A DNA stretch of 27,707 nucleotides from Plakobranchus ocellatus (taxonomy: Eukaryota; Mollusca; Gastropoda; Plakobranchidae): contig BLXT01003611.1 in assembly GCA_019648995.1 (NCBI GenBank), positions 1 to 27,707 of the forward strand. The letters run 5' to 3'. Below the pieces are notes generated by a model. It was not told the origin of the DNA and did not search any database. It worked only from the letters and a program-made list of their open reading frames with translations. The translations under genes were made by a program, and so were the position numbers. Shown piece after piece: positions 1-22,984 of the stretch. How positions within the stretch are numbered: the stretch's first letter is position 1; each line of letters begins with the position of its first letter.

Positions 1-327
1 ACTCAGCTAACATAAACATGACTACAATAGTCCTAACAGATAGCTATGTGTGCTGTTTTCTCAGGTGCATGGTTAGCAGCAGTCAAATTCTTTAGCTCAT
101 TTTTGGAAGAAAAGAGGAGGAAGAGAAAGGGTAATATTCAACGCCTTTTTCAACCCCTTCTTTTTTTTTTAATTTACCTTTTCTTGCCACAATCACAATT
201 ATTATGTCTTGAGACCAATCGAAGTGACTTGAGGTTTGTTTTTTAACCATTTCAAATCCTTGGTACCACCTGAAGCTGTGTTTGATAGGCTTTTTCTCAC
301 AAAAGTTCTACTTGCGCTGTCCAGTTC

Positions 328-505
328 TTCAGGCTAGAGGGTGTCGGTGGCACAGTGACTGGCAAGTCAGCCCTGAGATCTGCAGGGACCCTTCTGTTGC
401 GGGTTCGAGCCCCACCACTGGCGCCCTGGCCTGACGGAGGCCCTGAAAGCCTGAGATCACCTTGTTGTGAACTGGCTATATACAAAAACCTATTTTCAGG
501 CTAGA
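328..505 (+). mobile_element. tRNA-derived SINE with 11-bp target-site duplications
   Basis: The body is 339-494. A box A-like stretch TGGCACAGTGACTGG lies at 348-362, and a perfect box B core GGTTCGAGCCC lies at 402-412. These form an RNA polymerase III internal promoter as in tRNA-derived SINEs. Exact direct repeats TTCAGGCTAGA flank it at 328-338 and 495-505. Its GC content is clearly above that of the surrounding intron. The 3' end has a short ACAAAAACCTATT tail, not a poly-A. It is not a functional tRNA, as no clean acceptor stem is seen. The family name is unknown. Confidence 0.85.
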
Positions 506-717
506 CTCATGGCGGTTTTGAAATTATGGAATCAACAGTAAATTTACCAGCAAATTTTAATTCACTAGGACTGATGTTGGCATGTTTTTTTCAGTATGCA
601 TCAAAACTTGGCATCTGAGTTGCTGGGATACCTTACCTTTTATATTGTATCCTGTCATTGTGTTCTTCTATTGTATTTTTTAGATGTAGGAGATTAAATC
701 ATCTAGATGTTGTAAAG

Positions 718-787
718 TAGTCATGTAGCTATTTTTCAATGCCAACCATTAGTAGTCCTGTAGCTATTTTTCATTGCCAACCATTGG
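718..787 (+). repeat. 35-bp tandem duplication beside a splice acceptor
   Basis: Two copies (718-752 and 753-787) share TAGCTATTTTTCA and GCCAACCATT with only a few differences. The second copy ends 19 bp before the exon at 807, so it lies in the likely branch-point/polypyrimidine zone. Confidence 0.8.
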
Positions 788-806
788 TTTATTTGTATTC
801 CTGCAG

Positions 807-13240
<12,434 letters not shown>

Positions 13241-15760
13241 TCCCAAAGAAAAATCACTCAAATCATTGAAGTATTTAACCCATATTAGCATAAAATTTGT
13301 TGTTTCATTAATTTTATACCTTAAAATGCTAAAATGAATTATTGATGTCGACTAGCTGTTCCTACTTGCACTAATATTTGCGACTCCAGAAAGTTTGTAA
13401 GCTTTGATGTAGCGCTCAATGAAGAATTATGATGTTTAAAGCTTATATTGTCACTTGCCACTGCTTTTTTTTCTTTTAGCAACCTTTCTCTGATTGCATC
13501 TGTACATTGAGCTGCCAATCATGTCTGTTCATCTGGATTCTTTTACTACGAGTAGTGAGCAGAAAATGTCTACCTTTGCGTGCTTTGCTTCACAAACCTG
13601 GACAAAAACAATTCCTTCAATGTCTATCTCTTGCATTTATTATTCTGAACGAAAGCTGCTTTATTGTTATTTTTGTAAATTATTTTTCTATGTTAATAGA
13701 GCAGCGATCTGAGTGTTATTTTATTTGTTATTTGTGTTTTGAGATTTTAGGGGAGCATATTTTATAATTGATTAGTTATTATTGATACATTCTTTAAATT
13801 TTGTTGAATATAGGTTGTGAGCAGCATAGATCTTTTTAGAGACTTTTTTTTTTCATAAAAAAGTTTGAAGGGCATGAAAGTAATGGTCATTTTAGACCAA
13901 ATCACCTGATTCGCTAAATGGTCAAGTATCTTTTTTTTCACATGTTATTGTATTACATGTAAAGTTTGTGCTATATTTTATTACTGGTGTGCAGTGCAAT
14001 TGAATGTCAGCCAAAAGAGGCTATTAACTCCCTTGCTTTCTCTGCATACATGCTGAAACTCAAGGCTTTGACACCCTGTGCACAATAACATTACAAGATT
14101 TCTTTTGCCTGTACTTCAAGTACAAGAAACTTCTGAAAAGAAGAAGAGCTTTTTTTTTTAATACAAAAATGGTTTTCCATTCACTAGCAAAAACCTGAAG
14201 ATAACAGAATAATTTTTATTTATTCTGTTATATCCAGGTTAAGATTATGAATTCAATCAGGACTAAATCTGAGTTGTGTTATATATACAACTGAAACTTA
14301 GATTAGATCTAAATGTAAATATAGAATTACTTTCAAATCCATATCTAGATTAGATAGGTCTATAGCTGGATGATCAAAAAATGTTTGGGAAGAATGCTAT
14401 CAGTAATACTAATATACATTAGTCAAAAATTCCAAAAGCCAAAAGGGCCATTAGTTCATTGTTTGATTATATATTTTATCTCCTTGTGCCGTATTGGGTA
14501 AAATACAGAAGTTGCACAATGCCATACATCTGGTACATAAGTAAAGGTGAGATACTGAATCGGATACACATCCAAATCTTTCAAGAGATCTTTTGAGAAC
14601 TCTCCAAGAATATGAAAGATACAGCCTTTTTAACTATTTTGATAAATTTAGATGATATAATGTGTACTCTCAAATGTACATTTGTTATATGCTGCTCTTT
14701 TCTTGAAAAGTTGGTTCTGGTAACTGATAGACCTTATAAAATAGCAACCTAAGTCTTTATATATCTGCTTGTGTTTCTCATGTCTTCATGAATATGTCTT
14801 GCAATATGTGTGAATCATTTTCTAGGTGGAAATTATACTATAGAATTGTATGGCTGTCTGATGTAGACTTATTATTTTAATAACTAGGATAGATAAATAC
14901 GTGAAAGTATTAGTTTCTTTTTTAATGTTCAGACAGTTTTCTTATTTCTTAGGGAATTGCAAAATTTAGTCTAGCAAAGCTATGGATATCTTCAACTCAT
15001 TGGACTCGCTTTATACAGTGAAGGCATTGTCTGTCTTTTCACCGATATATTTTGATTAATCATACTTTCTCATTGATATGGTAAAGTAATTTGTTATATG
15101 CATGCGGGATTTTTTTATTTTGTTACACAATGGATTTAAATAAAAAAATATTAAGAAAACAATATAAATATCAGTTATTCCGAGGATGACCAATTTGGGC
15201 GAAGGAAATTAGAAAAAAATGATACTTTTACTAATATATATTTTGTGTCGGTCCTACTTGTTCTTGTAGCCCATACAGTGATTAACGCTTTTTTCCATTG
15301 TGCTCATAGCTCATACTTGTCATGCACTTTTGTGTTAGAGACATGCTCTGTTTGATTTTTTTAAAATACTTTGTTCACATTGTTTTATAACTGTTTAAGG
15401 CAACCATTGCCGATCGGCCACAAGTCACATTTTGGACACATTAATGTATGACTATGAACATTGTGTGTAAACTTAACATTTAAATTTTTATAGAAAACAA
15501 CCTTGTGTCTCTATCCCAGTTCTGTCAAAAGGTGTGTGAGTTTGAGGGCTGCAGTTGTATTGTCTTTATAAGAGAATAAAATGTTTTTTGTATAAATAAT
15601 CCACAGAAAGTTCTGACCAACTGGCTCTGGCTGCCTCACAAATATGTCGTACTTTGTATAGGTGTGCTGGACAAAATGTTTTTACACCTTCTTCAAAATT
15701 TATCAGAATGTAACGGAAGATATAAATGTTATGCACAATAAAATCAAATGGCACCTACTA
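13241..15760 (+). other. Probable NEDD4 3'UTR with candidate poly-A signals
   Basis: No coding sequence follows the TGA. AATAAA signals occur at 15139-15144, 15575-15580 (followed at once by a T/GT-rich stretch, a good cleavage context) and 15737-15742. Further ones at 16487, 18417 and 18582 could serve longer forms. TGTAAATA near 14313 fits the Pumilio-binding consensus. The true end is unknown. Confidence 0.55.
14192..14240 (+). repeat. Stem-loop in probable NEDD4 3'UTR
   Basis: The arms 14192-14212 (AACCTGAAGATAACAGAATAA) and 14220-14240 pair at 19 of 21 positions with a 7-base loop. The stem is short for a microRNA precursor but would be a strong local RNA structure. Confidence 0.75.
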
Positions 15761-18700
15761 TGTAAGTGTAACTCACTCATCACCTACATCTCTACAAGAT
15801 TTTAGAAATTGATTCACTTTCCAGTATGTATAATGTAAGACTAGGCCAAATGGTTATGCAGCTATGGCTTAAAAGCCCATTTTGTTATGACACTTAGAGT
15901 AAAAGCTTAAGATGGAAACACTTTTTTTTTTTTTTTTTTATTTAGATAGAGAATTATTTTTACTGTTGTATTTGAATTGTTATTTTGACACTGACAGTGA
16001 TGGTAATTGCATTTTTGATTTGAAATGAATAATTCTCTATAGCATTTGTCTTGTCCTGAATTGAGTCAGAACTCAGATTTCATGGGGCTATACTTTGCTA
16101 ACTTCTATTGTATGTTTTGTTGTTTTTTTTTTGTTTCATCTTCAGTACACACTTCAATATCATTTGAAGCAAAACTCTCTTGACTTTGATAACATTAGAA
16201 TTTATGATAAATCACGAAAAAAATCATATAATACTTTGTAATATTAAAAACTAAGGTGATTTTTATTAGTGATTTGTGTGTGTGAAGCATATGCACATAA
16301 CAAGTCACTGTAAACAACAAAAAAGGGACAGTGATGCAGATAGGTTTGCTTATTTTCTGATTATTCAGAGACATATAACATTTTATTATATATATATATA
16401 TATTGTGGCATTTTTGTTTGTATCTTTACTTTGTTTTGATTTTGCGGATGATCTGAACTAACAGAAGCAGTTGTGGGGCATCTCTGAATAAAGTAATGAG
16501 TTGAATGTCTCAACCATGGGGCAGCCTGGGTAAGCCAGTCACAGGTCTCACTGTAAACTTATAGCCATTTCAACCTGCTGGTTTAGTAGCCAAATTTTTT
16601 TTTTCTTTATGGAGAAAAAAAAGACCTTATGCCAGATTCGTTTCCGTCAAAAGCAATGTGACTTTAATGATTACCATTTTTGTTACCTTTGTGGGTCTAT
16701 AAAAATAATTATATTAAAAGGTGCACGTGTTGAAGTATCCTCAGCAGTTTGGGACTGATCTACACAAGTTACGTCACATATGTGCCTGTTTGTTTTTTTG
16801 CTTACTAATATTATATTTTTATTATCAATTTAGACACCTTATCAATATAATAAAACCTTTAAATTCCTTGCAAATATAGAATGGAAACATAACAGTAAAA
16901 CCTTCCCCCCTTTCCCGTTTCATTTCTAGTGCCTGATATAACAAAGGTACTTCTGGATAAGACTATAAAAACTGTATCCCATAGAGGCATGGTATTTTAT
17001 TTATATATTTAAAAAATTAATGATGAGTGACATGATAGACCAGTATTAGAACAGGTTTAAGGTATTCATTTAAAGATTTAAAAAAAAAAAAATGTAATCC
17101 ATTCTTGTTTTTGTATTGAGAACAATATGGAAGAAATGTTTTTTTATAGAACTATTTCCATATTTGACATGAATTTTTTCATAAATCCGATACATAATTC
17201 ATACATTAAAATGTAACTAATAATGGAATGTAAATTTTTGTGTTTCAAGAAACAAGAATACTATTGATTTCTGTTGATGGATGTTCATAAGAAAAACTAG
17301 GTGTGTCCTAATTTATTGTTTTATTTATTTGCTCATATTTGAGTTCATCCAACCGGTGTTGTTGCAATAGGAAATATCTACAGGTGCAATAGGAAATATC
17401 TACAGGCACAATGCATCTTTAGGACAGCCTGAATGAGTCTGATGAGCAAATAATGGTCTTGAAAAGTGCAGAGTAGTTTTCTTTTTTTTTTACTTTCAAA
17501 ATGACTAAAAGACATTTAGTTGCTTATCTCTCAGCGCACAATGACCGTACATCTTATATACAATTTTCACTTTGGCAAAGCCCACAGAAAGATTGGTTTA
17601 GATATTGCATTGGTTTAAAGTGTTTAGGAAAGCATCTTGAACTAATTTTAATGCATTCCGGAAGTATGCTAATATATCGGCACGAATTTTCACCCCCATC
17701 CGGACGTATACTGATACATGTATATCAGTGTTGACAGGTCTCTCTATTCTTGTTTCTTGAGCATGAATTCCGTCTACATCCAAAAAAAATCTGTCTTGAA
17801 AGAGTTGATGGAATATTGGAATCTGTTTCATTTGAAATGTTAGAGACGGCAAGTTTGATTGATAAAGAAAATTTTGTTCTGAAATTTACTGTTTTAACCA
17901 AACTTTAAACAAAATTCATTCATTTGAGTTTCAATGAACACTCAACTGTATCGGTATCTAAATTTTGTAGACCCGGTCCCACTGTTTCATTAATGTTATC
18001 GCTGTCTTTTCTTTCACACAGTAGAAGTAGAAATAAAAATGAAATAAGATGGCACAGGTTATATTAACTTAGAGTTTTGACTGAAACGTACAGTAAATCC
18101 CATTTTAGTTTGTGATGTTATCATCATCAGCTGTGATATTTTTGTTTGAAGCTCACCTTTGTTATATTTACAAACAACGTTTTTGCATTTGTTTTTGTTT
18201 TTTTGTTTTAATACTATCTTAACATGGCATCTGAAGTTGTTCAGCGTCTGAGAGCGAGAATTCAATGCATCTGTAGTACTGACACCGATACTGAAAGGAA
18301 GAAATGCGTTGTTGTAACATCTCTTCTATATCATGTCGTTCGTATATTTCTGTCTGTGCGAGTAAAACGATTATTTGTCAATGGCAAGCATCTTTGTAAA
18401 ATAATAACCATCATGCAATAAAATGCATGGCAATTTTATTTTTTTATAATATACTCTCCAAACAGCACACTTTATAGATACCTATACTTTTTCATGTTAA
18501 TAAATCAGTGTGGGTTTTATCTGTCAAGTCTGAAATTCGTGTAAGCTTGAACCTTTCCTTTATGTAATGCATCATAACAACAATAAATCAGACTGCAAAA
18601 CTCAGTATCAAATCTGTTCCTGCTGTTGAGATTGTATTGAACTGACTTACTTGTTTGTGTATTGGTCACAAGTATTTTTGTTAAAGCCTATGAATAATTT

Positions 18701-19394
18701 ATTGTTCAACTATAATATTTTTATACAGATTATAGTGGTAAATAAGTATGTTCTATTCATTTAAATGATGAACGCAATTTTTTAGCAGAGCATTTACTAT
18801 TTCTTATAACCAGTTTTCATTAGTCACATTTCAGAAAATCACACATCTAGGTTGGATTCAGATTAAAACCAATGCTTTTTGTAAGAATTTTTAGGTTAAT
18901 AATGGACGAACCTGGAATATCAAATTTAAATTGTTTCAAAAATAAGTATGAAGAAATAAAAAAATTAGGACTCCACCAAGATCAAATTGTTTCAAGGTTC
19001 TTTAAGAAGATGAATATGCTTTTTGGCCCAGTTTTTCTCTTACAGTGAGCAAAGAGGTTAATTTTGCTGCATTTTTAGTAAGATCAAAGTGTGATGGAGC
19101 AATCCATTCAGGTTTATTCTCAAAAGAGCTGAAAACTGCATCTATCAAGTTTCAAAATATTGTAACATCAAGCAAAGACATTCACGTTTGAAGGAAAAAA
19201 AAATTTTGTTCAAATGCAATGCTTAGAAGAAAAAAAAATTTTCTCAAAAATAAGGGAAAAAACAATTGGCAAGGCAAATATCTCTGGTTGTAAGAACAGT
19301 TTTTCTAGACTTGCGGCAAACTTCTTCTCAATGTGTCTAGATTAAATAATTAATGGTTATTTTTTAAAGCCCTGAATTTGAGACTGTTTTGAAA
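15761..19394. other. Convergent spacer, left part: no gene recognised
   Basis: This is AT-rich DNA with T tracts (one of about 17 T at 15922), a (TA)n run at 16384-16403 and a 22-bp direct duplication at 17363-17406. The open frames are short with no domain. It may be partly long NEDD4 3'UTR (AATAAA at 16487, 18417, 18582). Confidence 0.5.
17363..17406. repeat. 22-bp direct tandem duplication
   Basis: TGCAATAGGAAATATCTACAGG occurs exactly twice end to end, at 17363-17384 and 17385-17406. Confidence 0.9.
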
Positions 19395-20154
19395 TACAGT
19401 AGACCACGGCTAAACCAAAAAGGAATTGAATAGCTTTTCGTTTTTCCTCTTATTAAACATGCAGTAAACCGAAAGCGTTGGCTGCCTTACTATCGCTAAA
19501 GCGAAATAAAAACTACCGGGAAAGCCCAGTCACTGTCCGACACTTAAAAAATCTTTTTTTTTTTAAAACTCCTTGCCCATCCCTTTCTTTCACACATTAC
19601 TCCATGCAAACCCAGTACTGTTAGTTACCAGTACCTCTCACAACAGATGGCCAGGCCCGATGCCTGGCTAAGTCTGAATCTACTGCACACACCTACCCAT
19701 CCCTCCGGGACCGTGCCAGACACTCCCTACATGTCTAGGTCCCGTCAGCGCTAAGCTAAGCATACACTTTTGCATCACAGCCGGTAATAAAGCCATCTCT
19801 CTTGTGGAGAACTCCAGCAGTACTGGAAAACTTCGGCTATGATTAAATTGTAAAAGTAGAGAAATTACTTAAGCGATGATGAAATTGTGAAAACTCTATT
19901 ATTCTACATCGACATCAGGCGTAAGAACCTTTTAACTGAAAAGGAAAGAGAAGGAGATGGATAAAAAAAGAGAAAGATTCGTGGATAGGTGTGTTCATTC
20001 ACATTGTGGTGTTACGATGGGTGGGATTGGTTCAACTTAATATTTTGGAAGTTGATTACTTTCCGTAATTAATCTTACTTATTTAATGTGCTTCGCTTAA
20101 ACCTAAATAGAAATCATACTCCCTAGAATTTCGGTTTATAAGTGTTCCACTGTA
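19395..20154. mobile_element. Non-autonomous pogo/Tigger-like DNA transposon (MITE)
   Basis: The element is 19397-20152 (756 bp). It starts CAGTAGACCACGGCTAAACC, and its right end, read in reverse complement, starts CAGTGGAACACTTATAAACC; both then run into purine-rich sequence. TA dinucleotides flank it at 19395-19396 and 20153-20154, the expected Tc1/mariner-superfamily target duplication. CAGTNGANC-type ends with an AACCG/AACC block recall Tigger/pogo inverted repeats. No transposase frame is present, so it would need a transposase from elsewhere. It is more GC-rich than its surroundings. Confidence 0.75.
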
Positions 20155-20348
20155 CTTTTTTTATCAATATTAAGGAATCAAGTGTGAGAGTAGGATTGTG
20201 CTTGTCTGACTTCATAATATGCCCATCTCAGTATCTTCTCCATTCGTCAGTGCGAGTAGAACTATATAACAGACTGGAATCTTTTTTTCAAATCAATGTT
20301 TGGAAATGCTCTATAGACGAATATAAAAAAAATTAAAAATGAGGATCT

Positions 20349-20773
20349 ACTACTATTGTATTTGCAAGAATCAGCAGGAAATTACTGTAGTGTATAGCCA
20401 AACAAGCTTTTTTTGGACTACTGCAATTGTATTTGCAAGAATCAGCAGGAAACTACTGTATTGTATAGCCAAACAAAAGCTTTCTGGACTACTGCAATTG
20501 TATTTGCAAGAATCAGCAGGAAACTACTGTAGTGTATAGCCAAACAAAAGCTTTCTGGACAACTGCAATTATATTTGCAAGAATCAGCAGGAAACGACTG
20601 TAATGTATAGCCAAACAAAAGCTTTCTGGACTACTGCAATTGTATTTGCAAGAATCAGCAGGAAACTACTGTAATGTATAGCCAAACAAAACCTTTTTGG
20701 ACTACTGCAATTGTATTTGCAAGAATCAGCAGGAAATTACTGTAGTGTATAGCCAAACAAACGCTTATTTTGG
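20349..20773. repeat. 71-bp minisatellite, 6 copies
   Basis: Units start near 20349, 20418, 20489, 20560, 20631 and 20702; four successive spacings are exactly 71 bp. The conserved core includes TTGCAAGAATCAGCAGGAAA and GTATAGCCAAACAA. The short open frame across it is an artefact: 71 is not a multiple of three, and copies are read in different frames. Confidence 0.95.
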
Positions 20774-20905
20774 AACCCATGATAAAGCTCAATCAAATGG
20801 CTCACCTGCAGACCTTATCTAGTTCAACAGTTGACAATCATGATCTAAACATCACAACAGATACAACATGTACATATATACTGTACAATTCTGTTTGTAT
20901 GGTCA

Positions 20906-20921
20906 GATCTACATGTAGATC
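20906..20921. repeat. 16-bp perfect palindrome
   Basis: GATCTACATGTAGATC is fully self-complementary and stands alone between two minisatellites. It could be chance; AGATCTA-like motifs are frequent in this window. Confidence 0.7.
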
Positions 20922-21019
20922 ATTAGACTTGGAGAACATTTTAATCTCTTAGTCTTAGTATTCTTATACAGCCTATATTTACAGATCTAGCGAAGGGGCC
21001 TAATTGATGCTGTAATATC

Positions 21020-21376
21020 AGAGAACTCACAATATACTATAACACACACACACATAAGAGAACACATTACACTATAACTCACACACACAAATAGAGAACT
21101 CACAATGTACTATAACACACACTCACAAAATATCCGAGAATCCACAATACACTATAACATTTACACAATACAGCACTCACTATACACTAACACACACACA
21201 CAAAATATCAGAGAACTCACAATACACTAACACACACACACAAAAAAATAGAGAACTCACAATACACTAACACACACACACACAAAATATCAGAGAGCTC
21301 ACAATACACTATAACATGCACACACAAAACAGAGAACTCACAATACACTATTACATGTACTATACAAAATAGAGAA
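21020..21376. repeat. Degenerate CA-rich minisatellite
   Basis: About nine diverged units of roughly 35-45 bp follow the pattern AGAGAACTCACAATACACTA, TAACACACACACACA, AAAATATC. Copies vary in length mainly in the CA run, so a microsatellite is embedded in a larger repeat. Confidence 0.9.
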
Positions 21377-22904
21377 CTGTTCAATTTTTAATTCTTGAAA
21401 TTTTTGTCAGACAAAAAAAAAAAATTCAGCCACAGGTTAACAATTTATAAACATTATCCAACTATGACCAAGTCAAAACCTTCATTTGTCATATGATTTA
21501 TACTAGACAGACAAAAAATGGCATACATAAACTTCCTTAATCTTAGGAAAATCTATTGCGCTCAATGTACACTAGAGGTACAACAGGTGACGAAATGTCA
21601 ACAATGATGAAATGTAGTCTAAGCAAAATAAAACTTTAAATCAAAATCTGTCAAAATTAACATTAGGTTGAACTTTACATAAAAATAATCATTAATATTA
21701 ACAATAGTATATTCAAATTATGATTAAAAAAAAAAAGCTCTGGCACAATCTTAAAAAAAAAGTTAAAAATGGTATTTATGGTTTTTGCTTTTAAAAGCTT
21801 TTAGACTTATGAATCCCGTTTACCTTGACTTTTGATTTACCTTTGAAAAATGTTACTGAACTTTTGCAAACCCTCTTGCAAAAGCAACTTATCTGGTTGT
21901 GCAAAAGGTGTTTTCTGCAATCTGAACAAAATGCCCACCACATACAACTTGTACTTTTGTACATGTACTTCATATACATTTTAGTGTCCTATGTGTTAGC
22001 TTCAGTTGCGTTAGTCTACTTCACTGTAAAATTCGTTTACATTACAACACTAAATGTGCTTCCACAGTGGACTTGCTTACAATGGGATTTTCCCCTCCAA
22101 CCTTTCACTGTGCCTAACTTGTTTCTTACAGATACATCCAGTTAAAACAAATCCTCTCCTCTCTCTGCTCATAATGCACAGGTATGATTATGAAATAGAT
22201 CTTAACTACACCAGTTAGTCACTGCATGTTGTATACATTCAGCATTCCCCTCAGTCTTGCTTTATAAAAGAGCATACATATTTCCTGCTTTGCTTGGGCT
22301 CATTCCCATAAGTCATTTATCGGAGTAACGATATTGTTATACATAACATAAACTAAGGGGGAGGAATACACCCAGGCACATTGCATGCTGCTTTGAGCAA
22401 AGCATCTTCCCATTTGTATGAAAGTGATTCTCTTCACTGAAGGCTCTGCCAGACTTTGATCTAACCAACACCATATAATTAATGCAATACAGCTCAAGGA
22501 GAGAAAACTTCAATTAAAATTTATACAACCAAAAAACCTCAAATTAACAGTAATTTTTAATTTCTTAGACTACTGCAGCTGATGTATTTTAGGTATGGGT
22601 TGCTTTTTTTTTTTTTATTACATTGTCACATGAAGTAAAATGGTGACTGTGACCACAAAATAAGTGTAATCTAAGCAAAACTTTATTTCTGAGTGATATA
22701 TTACAGTTATCTTAAAAGAAGTCTACCTATTATGATTTCAAACGTGGGAACTGAAAGATGTTATAAAATATTTTGAAAATTAGATTATCAATGTCCAAAT
22801 CAAGGAGACGGTTACATGCAGTTGTGTAATTTTGATTCCTTAAGAAAATTTATTTTTGTTTTCATGCAGGCAAGACTACATGAAATATATTTTCAATCAA
22901 GTTC
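21377..22904 (-). other. Convergent spacer, right part: no gene recognised
   Basis: The AT-rich sequence has no recognised coding region. On the - strand, AATAAA signals (TTTATT on +) are at 22682-22687 and 22849-22854, so the GATAD2 mRNA may end here. The open frames at 21791-22145 show no family features. Confidence 0.45.
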
Positions 22905-22953
22905 ATTATATATATATTGTATATATATATGTGTGTGTGTATATATATATATC

Positions 22954-22983
<30 letters not shown>
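22905..22983. repeat. (AT)n/(GT)n compound microsatellite
   Basis: A run of about 80 bp made of TATA repeats interrupted by a (GT)5 block at 22931-22940 and by one TCTA. It is likely length-variable. Confidence 0.95.

Positions 22984-22984
<1 letters not shown>

Larger units (their letters stand above)
1..806 (+). other. NEDD4 intron, 3' part
   Basis: The window opens inside an intron. It contains the SINE at 339-494 and a 35-bp tandem duplication (718-787) just before the exon acceptor. I see no exon here: no reading frame matches WW or C2 sequence. Confidence 0.75.

Noticed and set aside
339-415. Functional tRNA gene
   Set aside because: Boxes A and B are present, but acceptor and anticodon stems do not form cleanly, and the unit continues into a SINE body flanked by target-site duplications.
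18224-18421. 65-codon frame starting MASEVVQRLRAR
   Set aside because: It looks plausible at the start but turns into unstructured AT-rich translation, with no domain, no neighbours and no splice context.
20339-20773. CRISPR array or repeat-protein gene
   Set aside because: The 71-bp units are contiguous without unique spacers, and 71 is not a multiple of three, so neither fits.
21791-22145. 106-codon + frame with hydrophobic segment
   Set aside because: It has an opposing open frame, no recognisable family and lies in the likely GATAD2 3'UTR; hydrophobicity is expected from T-rich DNA.
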